Of a stretch of 64,000 nt of DNA, positions 34,287-42,002 are shown in pieces. Below the pieces are notes generated by a model. That model was not told the origin of the DNA. It saw only the letters and a program-made list of their open reading frames with translations, and made no database searches. A program made the position numbers and the translations under genes. The first letter of the stretch is position 1. The number at the start of each line of letters is the position of its first letter. The stretch is from Paenibacillus taichungensis. GTDB lineage: Bacteria > Bacillota > Bacilli > Paenibacillales > Paenibacillaceae. The stretch is taken from assembly GCF_013359905.1 (NCBI RefSeq), contig NZ_JABMCC010000111.1, positions 248,001 to 312,000 of the forward strand, written 5' to 3'.

Positions 34287-35612
34287 TTATGCATTAGCTG
34301 CAGATTCAGTAAAGAACTGCGGTAAATATTCCTTGTTGGCTTCGAGCATTTCATCCAGCATCTGAATCGCCACTTCGACCGAAGGGACCAAAGGATGATG
34401 GGCCAATGCCTGTATGGCCAATCCACGATCGCCGGTCACTGCAGCATCGATGGCGAGGCGCTCATAGGTTTTAACCGCATGGATCAGTCCAACTGCCATT
34501 GGAGGAACCTTGGTTAGCGGCAGGGGCAGGGGGCCGGTTTTGGTGACCACGCAGTTGACTTCAATACTGGCATCGTCTGGCAGGAAATCAATGATACCTT
34601 GGTTGGCTACGTTCAACGTCTGAATGTCATTCGTTCCGCTGTACAGTGAGCGCATCAGGTTTACGGCTGCTTCGGAATAGAAGGCGCCACCCCGCTGTTC
34701 CAACTGTTTCGGTTTATCTTTCAGGTCCGGGTCATTGTAAAGCTCGAACAGTTCTTCTTCGACGCGTTTAACCACTTCCGCACGGTTGCCGCCTGTTTGT
34801 AAAGATTCCAACTGCTCTTCGAGCATGGCATCGGTCATATAGAAGTATTTTAAATAGTAGGAAGGTAGGGCATGCAGGGATTGCAAGAATTCCGGATTCC
34901 ACTCCCGTGCAGGTACGTTCTTCGCGCTGTAACCGGCTGTATCAGCCAGCATGTCATCCAGTTTGTCTTCTCCGTTCACATCAATACGCGTAATCCAGTG
35001 GAGATGGTTCAGGCCAACAAACTCGGCATAGATGCGGTCCGCTTCTACGCCGTATTTGGCTGAGGTTTGCTTGATTAGGCCGATTGGTGCATTACAGAGA
35101 CCAATGCTTTTAACGTTGGAGTACTTCAGAATGGCTTCCGTGACCATACCCGCCGGATTCGTAAAGTTCAGAAGCCAGGCATTAGGAGCGAGTTCTTCAA
35201 TATCACGACAGATATCAAGCAGGACCGGAATCGTCCGCAGCGCCTTCATCATGCCTCCGGGTCCGGTGGTTTCCTGTCCGATCACACCGTATTTCAGGGG
35301 GATGGATTCATCGCGGCCACGGGCGTCAAGCATGCCGACACGCATTTGAGTGCTGACGAAGTCCGCACCCTTGATGGCTTCGCGGCGGTCGAACGTCAAA
35401 TGTACTTCAATCGGCAGACCCGATTTCTCCACCATACGTTTGGCCAAGTTGCCGACAATATTCAGTTTGCGTTCTCCCGGCTCAATATCTACCAACCACA
35501 GCTCTCGTACAGGAAGCTCGGCATGATGGAGGATGAACCCCTCAACAAGCTCCGGAGTATAGGAAGATCCACCACCGATTACCGCTATTTTTAGCCCTTG
35601 TTCATATGCCAT
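34287..35612 (-). CDS. Glycoside hydrolase family 4 (6-phospho-beta-glucosidase type)
   Basis: A 441-residue NAD- and metal-dependent glycosidase of the unusual redox-elimination mechanism. The NAD-binding start is IAVIGGGSSYTPELVEGF. The metal ligands C173 (GLCNAPIG) and H203 (GLNHLHW) are present. The CN(A/V)PI form is that of 6-phospho-beta-glucosidases (LicH/CelF/ChbF) rather than the CHS form of alpha-galactosidases, so a 6-phosphorylated disaccharide is the expected substrate. No PTS is nearby; a kinase gene sits directly upstream. I chose ATG 35612 with GGAG eight bases before; a GTG three codons earlier is possible. Last gene of the operon. Confidence 0.9.
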   Translation of the reverse strand: MAYEQGLKIAVIGGGSSYTPELVEGFILHHAELPVRELWLVDIEPGERKLNIVGNLAKRMVEKSGLPIEVHLTFDRREAIKGADFVSTQMRVGMLDARGRDESIPLKYGVIGQETTGPGGMMKALRTIPVLLDICRDIEELAPNAWLLNFTNPAGMVTEAILKYSNVKSIGLCNAPIGLIKQTSAKYGVEADRIYAEFVGLNHLHWITRIDVNGEDKLDDMLADTAGYSAKNVPAREWNPEFLQSLHALPSYYLKYFYMTDAMLEEQLESLQTGGNRAEVVKRVEEELFELYNDPDLKDKPKQLEQRGGAFYSEAAVNLMRSLYSGTNDIQTLNVANQGIIDFLPDDASIEVNCVVTKTGPLPLPLTKVPPMAVGLIHAVKTYERLAIDAAVTGDRGLAIQALAHHPLVPSVEVAIQMLDEMLEANKEYLPQFFTESAANA

Positions 35613-35666
35613 TTTGCACACTCCAGTCTTTTAAGAATTTATTATGATGACAGTGTTTATAGACGT

Positions 35667-36659
35667 TTATCTTGTTGTTTGCTTAATATGTTCGAAGTCA
35701 CGGAAGGCCCTCATTTTGTCATATACATCCTGGCTTACCGCATGTCCGGCCGCATCCATAGCAGACCATAAGGCACCGACAACAGGCTCGGTTGCCAAAG
35801 TTACAATGGTCGCATTCGGAGCGACGGTTGCAACAGTCTGTTCAATTTTGCTGTGAATCCATCCGCGATCTCCCCTTGTTAGCAGACTTCCTGCTAGTAT
35901 AACGTCAAAGGCGTCCTTTTCCATTCCAAGTTTGTGAATCACCGCAGCCGCTGATTTGCCAAGCTCTACACCTTGACGGTTCAGGATTTCCAGAGCTACA
36001 GCATCGTCCTCTGCGGCGGCTTCAAACAGCAGCTTCGCTGCATGGACAGGCACATGCTTGCCATGATCCTGAAAGTCATCGAACATGTCGCTGACACTGT
36101 TATACCCAAGAAAGTTCAACAGCAGGGGAGTCAGGAGCGTTGGCCGCTCACGGCCGTCCCAAGAACGGATGACAGAGCGGAACACCTCAATATTGAGGGA
36201 ACCGCCACCGCCGAAATCGCCATACATATAATCAAAACCACCGACCTGCACATGTTCTCCTGCCGGATTACGGCCTGCAGAGTTGGTGCCTGTGCCGCAG
36301 ATCAGTGCGACCCCGTAAGGTCGGTTCGTGCCTGCGCGCAGGCTGATCATGGTGTCACAGTTAATCGAGTAATTCTGGGTGAATCCGATTCCCTGAACTA
36401 GAGGGTGCAGGATTCGGTAGTCTACTTCCCGATCTGCTCCTGCAAGTCCGAAATAGGTGTGCGAGATTTCATGAATCCGCAGTCCTGCCTCGTTCAGAGC
36501 TCCTTCTGCAGCTTCCCGTATGCTTTGTGCGGCCAAGGCGTGGTCAATCTGGTGATTGCCGTTGCCGCCCACGCCTTTGCCAAGCACATTGCCGAAGTCA
36601 TCGGTCAGCAGGGCGTATGTTTTTGTTCCTCCCCCATCGATTCCCAAGTAGTAAGCCAA
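35667..36659 (-). CDS. BadF/BadG-type ATPase, sugar (N-acetylglucosamine kinase-like) kinase
   Basis: A 330-residue member of the BadF/BadG/BcrA/BcrD ASKHA family, the group that includes N-acetylglucosamine kinase. The phosphate-1 motif is YYLGIDGGGTKTYALL (about 3-18), the phosphate-2 region is ALICGTGTNSAG, the adenosine motif is VILAGSLLTRG, and GDFGGGGSLNIEV lies between. No cysteine cluster of radical-enzyme activators is present. It is placed between LacI and GH4, so it probably phosphorylates the imported oligosaccharide or the released glucosamine/glucose. AGGAGTGACGACC precedes ATG 36659. Confidence 0.87.
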   Translation of the reverse strand: MAYYLGIDGGGTKTYALLTDDFGNVLGKGVGGNGNHQIDHALAAQSIREAAEGALNEAGLRIHEISHTYFGLAGADREVDYRILHPLVQGIGFTQNYSINCDTMISLRAGTNRPYGVALICGTGTNSAGRNPAGEHVQVGGFDYMYGDFGGGGSLNIEVFRSVIRSWDGRERPTLLTPLLLNFLGYNSVSDMFDDFQDHGKHVPVHAAKLLFEAAAEDDAVALEILNRQGVELGKSAAAVIHKLGMEKDAFDVILAGSLLTRGDRGWIHSKIEQTVATVAPNATIVTLATEPVVGALWSAMDAAGHAVSQDVYDKMRAFRDFEHIKQTTR

Positions 36660-36692
36660 TGGTCGTCACTCCTATATATAAGGTTATATTTT

Positions 36693-37700
36693 TTATCCGG
36701 TCGTACCTTTTGTTGGTGATCCAGTAGATTCTCGCACGATGAGTTCAGGATCGATCCTTACATTAGCCCCGCGTTTCATCGTACCGTCCATGCGTTTCAG
36801 CAGCATATCCGCAGCGGCAACCCCAATGCGGTCGGCAGGCTGCCGGACCGTTGTCAGATGGGGGTGCAATTTGGATGAAATATACTGATCGTCATAGCCG
36901 ACGATAGCTACCTGTTCAGGCACCTTGATGCCTTCTTCCATGAGGGCGTTCACGACCCCAAGCGCGATATGGTCATCGCCCGCGAACACCGCGGAAGGAA
37001 GGCGTCCCTCGCGCAGCCATTTGCGGCATATGTCATAACCAAAATCGATTTCGAAATCGCCCGTAGTCATTTCAAACGGAGCCAGATTTTTTTCCTTTAG
37101 TGCCTGCAGGAAACCGCTGCGACGCTCTCTCGTACTGCGGAACATGTTTTGTCCGCTTAAGTGCGCGATGGAGGTATGGCCGAGATCAAGCAGATGCTTC
37201 GTAGCGGCATAGCCACCTTTGTAGTTGTCGATCGTTACCGAAAAAGTATCATTCTCCGGCTTTTGATTGTCGATGAGGACATAAGGAATATTGCGCCGCT
37301 TCAGTTCCACGATGTAGTTATCCTCTTCCATCGGCGAGAGCAGAATAAGTCCGTCTACCCGGTCCTCCTGGATCAGGTAATGGGTTTCATCGGAGCCGAT
37401 GCCGGTAGAGACCGAAACGGCAAGAAAATAGCCGTGAAGTGCAAGCACTTCGTTCAGCTCTTTAACGACGGTATCAAAGAAGGAATCCTGAAGAGTGGTC
37501 ATGATCAAGCCGACGATTCCTGTCTTACCGCGGGCTAAACTCCGCGCAGCAGCGTTGGGATGGTAATCGAGCTCCTTGATAGCCTCCAGAACCTTTTGCC
37601 TATTTTTCTCTCGTACGGATTCGGCACCGTTTAAGACGCGAGAGACCGTTACGACGGAGAGCCCTGATTTCTTTGCAACATCAAATATACTAACCTTCAT
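36693..37700 (-). CDS. LacI-family transcriptional regulator
   Basis: A 335-residue repressor: HTH and hinge in residues 1-60 (SIFDVAKKSGLSVVTVSRVLNG, YHPNAAARSLARGKTG, each LacI-typical), then a periplasmic-binding-protein-like effector domain with DGLILLSP, VIDN-type and FAGDDHIALG blocks. It is the obvious candidate to bind the three palindromes at 32642, 41071 and 41145, with an imported oligosaccharide or its phosphate as inducer. GCAAGGAGAATAAACA precedes the ATG. It has a 131-base gap to the binding-protein gene, so it may also have its own promoter. Confidence 0.9.
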   Translation of the reverse strand: MKVSIFDVAKKSGLSVVTVSRVLNGAESVREKNRQKVLEAIKELDYHPNAAARSLARGKTGIVGLIMTTLQDSFFDTVVKELNEVLALHGYFLAVSVSTGIGSDETHYLIQEDRVDGLILLSPMEEDNYIVELKRRNIPYVLIDNQKPENDTFSVTIDNYKGGYAATKHLLDLGHTSIAHLSGQNMFRSTRERRSGFLQALKEKNLAPFEMTTGDFEIDFGYDICRKWLREGRLPSAVFAGDDHIALGVVNALMEEGIKVPEQVAIVGYDDQYISSKLHPHLTTVRQPADRIGVAAADMLLKRMDGTMKRGANVRIDPELIVRESTGSPTKGTTG

Positions 37701-37799
37701 TGTTTATTCTCCTTGCGGCAGATTTTCCGTACTTTATATTGACTTAACATTAGTATACATGTACGGAGGCTTAGCCGCGAAGCTAATTTGATAGATGCA

Positions 37800-37817
37800 C
37801 CGCCCCTTGCGGGACGG
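37800..37817 (-). other. Stem-loop after the binding-protein gene
   Basis: CCGCCCC and GGGACGG around TTGC (read leftwards CCGTCCC-GCAA-GGGGCGG, a GNRA-loop stem with one G-U). No T-run, so it is more likely an mRNA-stabilising or processing hairpin that keeps binding-protein mRNA in excess than a full terminator. Confidence 0.5.
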
Positions 37818-37831
37818 CACAATGTTTAGCG

Positions 37832-39214
37832 TTAACGTTTGATAATTTCCATGACCTTTTTCTGAATCGTCGGCATTACTTCTTCAACGGTACTGTGTCC
37901 GGTATCGATCGGCTGCATCTCGTTGATGAACATGTCGTTGATCTGAGAATAGTGGGTGATCAGGTGGTTGTAGGATTCAAATCCGTATTCCACAGCGCCC
38001 TCGTAAACCTTCTTCACATCTGCCGCATCAATGCCATCAAAATGCTTGTAATAGGTTTCGGCTGCCTTCGTATTTACAGGAGGGTTACCACCGCTCAGGT
38101 CGATGGATTTTTCCTGAATTTCGTCGCTGACGAGATACTTGATCCATTCAAAAGCTTCCTTCGGATGTTTGGAGCCCTTCAGAATCAAGAGTGGATCGAC
38201 GAAAAGCACGCTGCGGACCTTGTCATTGCCGCCGGCAGGCACTGCGGCTACGCCAACCTTGAAAGGGAAGTCATTGGAGCCCGCAAGGCTCCATGAGCCG
38301 CTGACGGTCATACCCACCTTGCCGGTTACGAATGCATCGCCGTTTTGGCCCGCTACGCTTTTACTCCATTCCGTTGTCGGAGACACTTTATCTTTTAAGA
38401 TCAGGTTGAACAGCTTGTTATAGGCTGCGATGACTTCAGGCGAATCGAAATGAGTCTCAGATGGTACGCCGCCGTTGGTCCAGGTATCCTGGGAGTAGGG
38501 TTCGGCTCCGAAATAGAGCGGGCGCATATCGCGCTCGGACCATGTGAAGTCAACGCCATATTGAGTTTTGGCAATATCATTGGATACATGCGTCATTTTC
38601 TTCGCGTCTTCGACCATTTTGTCAAACGTCCAGCTCTTGTCCTCGTAATCGCTTGGAGGGTAAGGAACATTGGCAGCATCGAACATGTCTTTGTTGTAGA
38701 GCATCAGAGAGACGTACATGTTGACCGGAATACCGTAGACTTGGTCTTTGACGGTGTAGATTTTCATAAGATCATCCGGGATGTTGTAGTCGGACGCTTT
38801 AAATCCGTCTTCCTTAATAATGTCGTTCATGTCGAGCAGCATGTCTTTGTTGTAATACTCTGCAAAACCGCCGTATCCATAATGGCTTGTGACGTCAGGC
38901 GATTTGCCCCCGGCAATCAGTGTTTGGAGTTTACTGTCGAATTGCTCGTAAGGAGCTTTCTCGACTTTTACCTTAATATTTGGATGTTGGGCTTCAAAAT
39001 CCGGAACGAGCTTTTCGATAAAGGTGCGATCCTCGGAATCGATGGTGTAGTGCGTTATGGTTACTTGCCCTCCTGAGTTAGCGCTATCGCCATCGTTACC
39101 AGGTACGACATCTCCTGCTGATTTGCCGCCGCTACAGCCGGACAATGCCAATACGACGAGCATGCTGGTCGCAAGCAAAAGTGTAAAAGACTTTTTGATC
39201 CTTATCGTTTTCAT
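37832..39214 (-). CDS. Sugar ABC transporter substrate-binding lipoprotein
   Basis: A 460-residue family 1 extracellular solute-binding protein. The lipobox is LSGC with C27. A Ser/Gly/Asn spacer precedes the first binding strand TITHYTIDSEDRTFIEKLVPDFEAQHP (shown in the usual order). The family block KDKVSPTTEWS and GKVGMTVSGSWSL with DFPFKVGVAAVPAG are typical of oligosaccharide binders. The ligand is inferred only from the operon as a beta-linked gluco- or chito-oligosaccharide. GGGGGACTG precedes the ATG. Confidence 0.92.
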   Translation of the reverse strand: MKTIRIKKSFTLLLATSMLVVLALSGCSGGKSAGDVVPGNDGDSANSGGQVTITHYTIDSEDRTFIEKLVPDFEAQHPNIKVKVEKAPYEQFDSKLQTLIAGGKSPDVTSHYGYGGFAEYYNKDMLLDMNDIIKEDGFKASDYNIPDDLMKIYTVKDQVYGIPVNMYVSLMLYNKDMFDAANVPYPPSDYEDKSWTFDKMVEDAKKMTHVSNDIAKTQYGVDFTWSERDMRPLYFGAEPYSQDTWTNGGVPSETHFDSPEVIAAYNKLFNLILKDKVSPTTEWSKSVAGQNGDAFVTGKVGMTVSGSWSLAGSNDFPFKVGVAAVPAGGNDKVRSVLFVDPLLILKGSKHPKEAFEWIKYLVSDEIQEKSIDLSGGNPPVNTKAAETYYKHFDGIDAADVKKVYEGAVEYGFESYNHLITHYSQINDMFINEMQPIDTGHSTVEEVMPTIQKKVMEIIKR

Positions 39215-39268
39215 GAACTACAGTCCCCCATATATTCAAGTTTTTTTGCCGCCCCTGCGACGGAGTCT

Positions 39269-40153
39269 TTACTTGATGCCTGTAAGTACAATTCCTTCTA
39301 CAAACCGCTTCTGGGCTATCGCAAACAGAGTCACGATCGGCAGCATGGCGAGCACGGAGGCAACCATGAGCAGATGCCACGGCGGAATTCGGAAACGCGA
39401 AGATGTGAAGGAAGACATACCGACCGGAAGCGTAAACTTATCCGATGAGCTTAAATAGAGTACAGGTGTCAAAAGATCGTTCCAGCTGTAGATGAAGGCA
39501 AAGATCGCAACGGTTGCAAGTGCCGGACCGGATAGAGGCAAAGCGATCTGTCGCCACATCCGGAACTCGCTGCAGCCATCGATGCGTCCGGCGTCAAACA
39601 GCTCATCCGGCAGCGTGGAGAAGAACTGTCGCAGCAAAAAGATGTTGTATGCCGAACCGAAAAACGCAGGGACAATCAGCGGCAGGAAAGTATCGATCCA
39701 GTTCAGCTTGGAAAAGAGAATGAACTGTGGGATCATAATCGCCGGATATGGAAGCATCATGGTGCTGAGCATGAGCATGAACCAGAGGTTGCTGCCTTTG
39801 CCCCGATATCTGGCGAAACCATAGCCTGCAAGCGCCGACGAAAACAGGGTGCCCACAACGGTCAAAATGCCGATAATGAGACTGTTCATATACATTTGAC
39901 CGAAGTTAAGCGTGTCGAAAATTTCTCTGTAGTTACTCCACTGCCAGGACTCCGGCAGAAAGGTCGGAGGAAACGTCAGCAGTTCCTTCTTCGATTTCAG
40001 TGAGGTCGAGACCATGAAAAACAAAGGGAGGAGCATGAGAAAGGTGGTGACCACCAGGGCAATGAAGCTGGCAATGCTAACCGCATCGAGTTTGCGCCGG
40101 CGTTTATTCACAGAAGGTGAAGCCCCTGGTCCGGCAGTCGGAATCGTACTCAT
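39269..40153 (-). CDS. Sugar ABC transporter permease (MalG-type)
   Basis: A 294-residue inner-membrane permease with six helices. The EAA loop that docks the ATPase is ELFDAGRIDGCSEFRMWRQIALPLS, written here in its natural order but shorter than the whole loop. The N-terminal cytoplasmic extension is Pro/Ala-rich. Its start overlaps the end of the upstream permease gene by four bases, so the pair is coupled. No ATPase gene lies in the operon; a shared MsmX/MsiK-type ATPase elsewhere would be needed. Confidence 0.92.
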   Translation of the reverse strand: MSTIPTAGPGASPSVNKRRRKLDAVSIASFIALVVTTFLMLLPLFFMVSTSLKSKKELLTFPPTFLPESWQWSNYREIFDTLNFGQMYMNSLIIGILTVVGTLFSSALAGYGFARYRGKGSNLWFMLMLSTMMLPYPAIMIPQFILFSKLNWIDTFLPLIVPAFFGSAYNIFLLRQFFSTLPDELFDAGRIDGCSEFRMWRQIALPLSGPALATVAIFAFIYSWNDLLTPVLYLSSSDKFTLPVGMSSFTSSRFRIPPWHLLMVASVLAMLPIVTLFAIAQKRFVEGIVLTGIK

Positions 40154-41043
40154 TTGCGTCCGCCTCCTTCATAGTGAACATAACGGTTCGAGAGTTTAAT
40201 AATGAGCGCCGTAAACGCCATGACGACGATCAGCAGCACCCAAGCGAGTGCCGAGGAGTAGCCTGCCCTGTATTCCTTGAAGGCGCTGGTGTACAGGTTG
40301 TAAACATAGAACCAGGTCGAGTAGTTTGGACCCCCTTGGGTCATTACATATGCCTGTGTAAATACCTGGAAGGAATCAATGACGCCCATAATCAACTGGA
40401 ACAAAAGTACGGGTGAAATCATGGGCAACGTCACGTTCAGGAAAATTCGGAAGCGTCCCGCACCGTCAAGTCTGGCGGCTTCCACGAGGCTTGAAGGAAC
40501 GCCCTGAAGTCCCGCAAGGAACAAAATCATGCCTGAGCCCACCGTCCAGAAGGACATAATCATCAGAGCGTAAAGCGCATAATCGGGGCTCATGAGCCAG
40601 GCTGGGCCGCTAATGCCGAACCAGGACAGCACGTAATTGAACAGACCGATCGATGGGTTGAAAATCCAGTACCACAGCAAGGACATGGCAACGCCGGATA
40701 CCATGCTCGGAAAATACATGGCCGTGCGGAAAAATCCGCGGAACGGTATTTTCGCATTGAGCAGGAGAGCAAATCCAAGTGCCAGCAGCAGCTGGATCGG
40801 TACACTGATAAAGGTATAGCGCACCGTTACGACAACAGATTTCCAAAACAGGTCATTTTGAAACATTTCTTTGTAATTCGCGAGTCCGACATATTTCGGC
40901 GGGTGGATAATGTCATAGTCCGTAAAGCTGTAATAAAGGGATGACAGAATCGGATACAAGGCAAACACAAAGAAACCGATAAGCCATGGAGAGATGAAGA
41001 GGTACATGTAAAATGTCTGCCGCCGGCTTTCGCGATGGGTCAC
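40150..41043 (-). CDS. Sugar ABC transporter permease (MalF-type)
   Basis: A 297-residue permease with six helices. The N-terminus FYMYLFISPWLIGFFVF and the EAA loop SLVEAARLDGAGRFRIF are typical. It forms a heterodimer with the next permease. The start is GTG 41043, with AAGGTTGG about ten bases ahead. First gene of the leftward operon behind the promoter at 41188-41216 and operators O2/O3. Confidence 0.92.
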   Translation of the reverse strand: MTHRESRRQTFYMYLFISPWLIGFFVFALYPILSSLYYSFTDYDIIHPPKYVGLANYKEMFQNDLFWKSVVVTVRYTFISVPIQLLLALGFALLLNAKIPFRGFFRTAMYFPSMVSGVAMSLLWYWIFNPSIGLFNYVLSWFGISGPAWLMSPDYALYALMIMSFWTVGSGMILFLAGLQGVPSSLVEAARLDGAGRFRIFLNVTLPMISPVLLFQLIMGVIDSFQVFTQAYVMTQGGPNYSTWFYVYNLYTSAFKEYRAGYSSALAWVLLIVVMAFTALIIKLSNRYVHYEGGGRK

Positions 41044-41070
41044 ATAAACACCAACCTTTCTAAATGATAT

Positions 41071-41092
41071 AAAGTTATAACGCTTTAACTTT
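41071..41092. promoter_or_regulatory. LacI-type operator O3
   Basis: AAAGTTATAA-CG-CTTTAACTTT form of the palindrome, two arm mismatches. Centre-to-centre distance to O2 is 74 bp, about seven helical turns. Confidence 0.75.
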
Positions 41093-41144
41093 CAGAGTTA
41101 AGTTTTCCCGTAATAAAAAGGTTTCATATGATGTTATGTAGTTG

Positions 41145-41166
41145 AAAGTTAAAGTGCTTTAACTTT
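41145..41166. promoter_or_regulatory. LacI-type operator O2
   Basis: AAAGTTAAAG and CTTTAACTTT arms around a central TG; 15-36 bases downstream of the predicted start point of the ABC operon. Confidence 0.83.
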
Positions 41167-41187
41167 ATTATCCGGACTGATGAGATT

Positions 41188-41216
41188 ATCATAGTGGATG
41201 GTTTCTCAATTATCAA
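41188..41216 (-). promoter_or_regulatory. Sigma-A promoter of the sugar operon
   Basis: Leftwards: TTGATA (41216-41211), 17-bp spacer, TATGAT (41193-41188); start point near 41181. Confidence 0.75.
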
Positions 41217-41233
41217 CCCTTTTTTTGGATGTT

Positions 41234-41247
41234 TGTAAGCGCTACCT
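41234..41247. promoter_or_regulatory. cre site upstream of the sugar operon promoter
   Basis: TGTAAGCGCTACCT matches the CcpA consensus TGWAARCGYTWNCW at every position. It lies about 20-30 bases upstream of the -35, the position used by CcpA for activation in some genes; it could alternatively belong to the rightward 41498 gene. Confidence 0.72.
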
Positions 41248-41497
41248 TCGTTGAAGCTTCGTAAGTTCTGTCAAAACGCCTCGTAAAAGGCTGATATAGA
41301 TAGCTTTGGATGTATATTCCAGTCATCCGAAATTCACAAAATTTCTTGGAAGAAATTTTCACGAAAGGACTTGGTGGCTTTGTTCGAAAAACTAGAAATG
41401 GCCTGCAGCCAATCATTCAGCAACCTTTCAGTTGATTTTAACGTTCCTTTCGTCTGGATTGGGTATAGTGGAACCAAGAAAGAGGAGGAGATCAACA

Positions 41498-41854
41498 ATG
41501 AATATTTCTTCAGCAGCAAGTTCCACGACATCCTACATATCCACGTCTTCATCGAGTTCGAACAGCACAAGCGAGTTGGAGAAACAAAAGACGAAGCTTG
41601 AGGCCGAATTGGAGAAAGTGCAATCCAGCAAGGACGATGATAAAACCAAGGAGACCAAAACGAAGCAGCTGCAGCAGCAAATCAAGCAAATCGAAGCTCA
41701 AATCTCGCAGCAAAGCTCCCAGAGCAGCGGGGCAACCGCCACCAAAGAAGCACCGCCAACCAAACCACCAACCAATGGCATACAAGCAGCGTCCCCTCAA
41801 GAAATTGCAAATGCAACGACGGACAGCAACGGTCGTTTTGATATACGGGTATAA
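41498..41854 (+). CDS. FlxA-like coiled-coil protein
   Basis: A 118-residue hydrophilic protein: a Ser/Thr-rich start (ISSAASSTTSYISTSSSSS), a coiled coil at about 24-75 (LEKQKTKLEAELEKVQSS, KTKQLQQQIKQIEAQI) and a Pro/Thr/Ala-rich tail ending GRFDIRV. This is the FlxA-like family layout, whose function is not settled. GAGGAGGAG precedes ATG 41498; upstream in-frame starts read through the promoter region. Single gene. Confidence 0.8.
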   Translation: MNISSAASSTTSYISTSSSSSNSTSELEKQKTKLEAELEKVQSSKDDDKTKETKTKQLQQQIKQIEAQISQQSSQSSGATATKEAPPTKPPTNGIQAASPQEIANATTDSNGRFDIRV

Positions 41855-41938
41855 GAGGGAATACAGAACTTAATACAAAACTTAATATAAAATGTATTAA
41901 ACGAACGAGCTAATCGATAAGTTATAGCTGATTAGCTT

Positions 41939-41991
41939 AACCAAAAGCCCTGCCTGATCTCTATAGATCAAGCAGGGCTTTTGGTTTTTAC
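41939..41991. terminator. Bidirectional rho-independent terminator
   Basis: AACCAAAAGCCCTGC (41939-41953) and GCAGGGCTTTTGGTT (41972-41986) then TTT; between convergent genes. A further GCTAATC/GATTAGC pair lies just upstream. Confidence 0.9.
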
Positions 41992-42002
41992 ATGTACATG
42001 CT

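Noticed and set aside
34287..41043. PTS-linked operon
   Set aside because: No EIIA, EIIB or EIIC gene is present; the transporter is clearly of ABC type.
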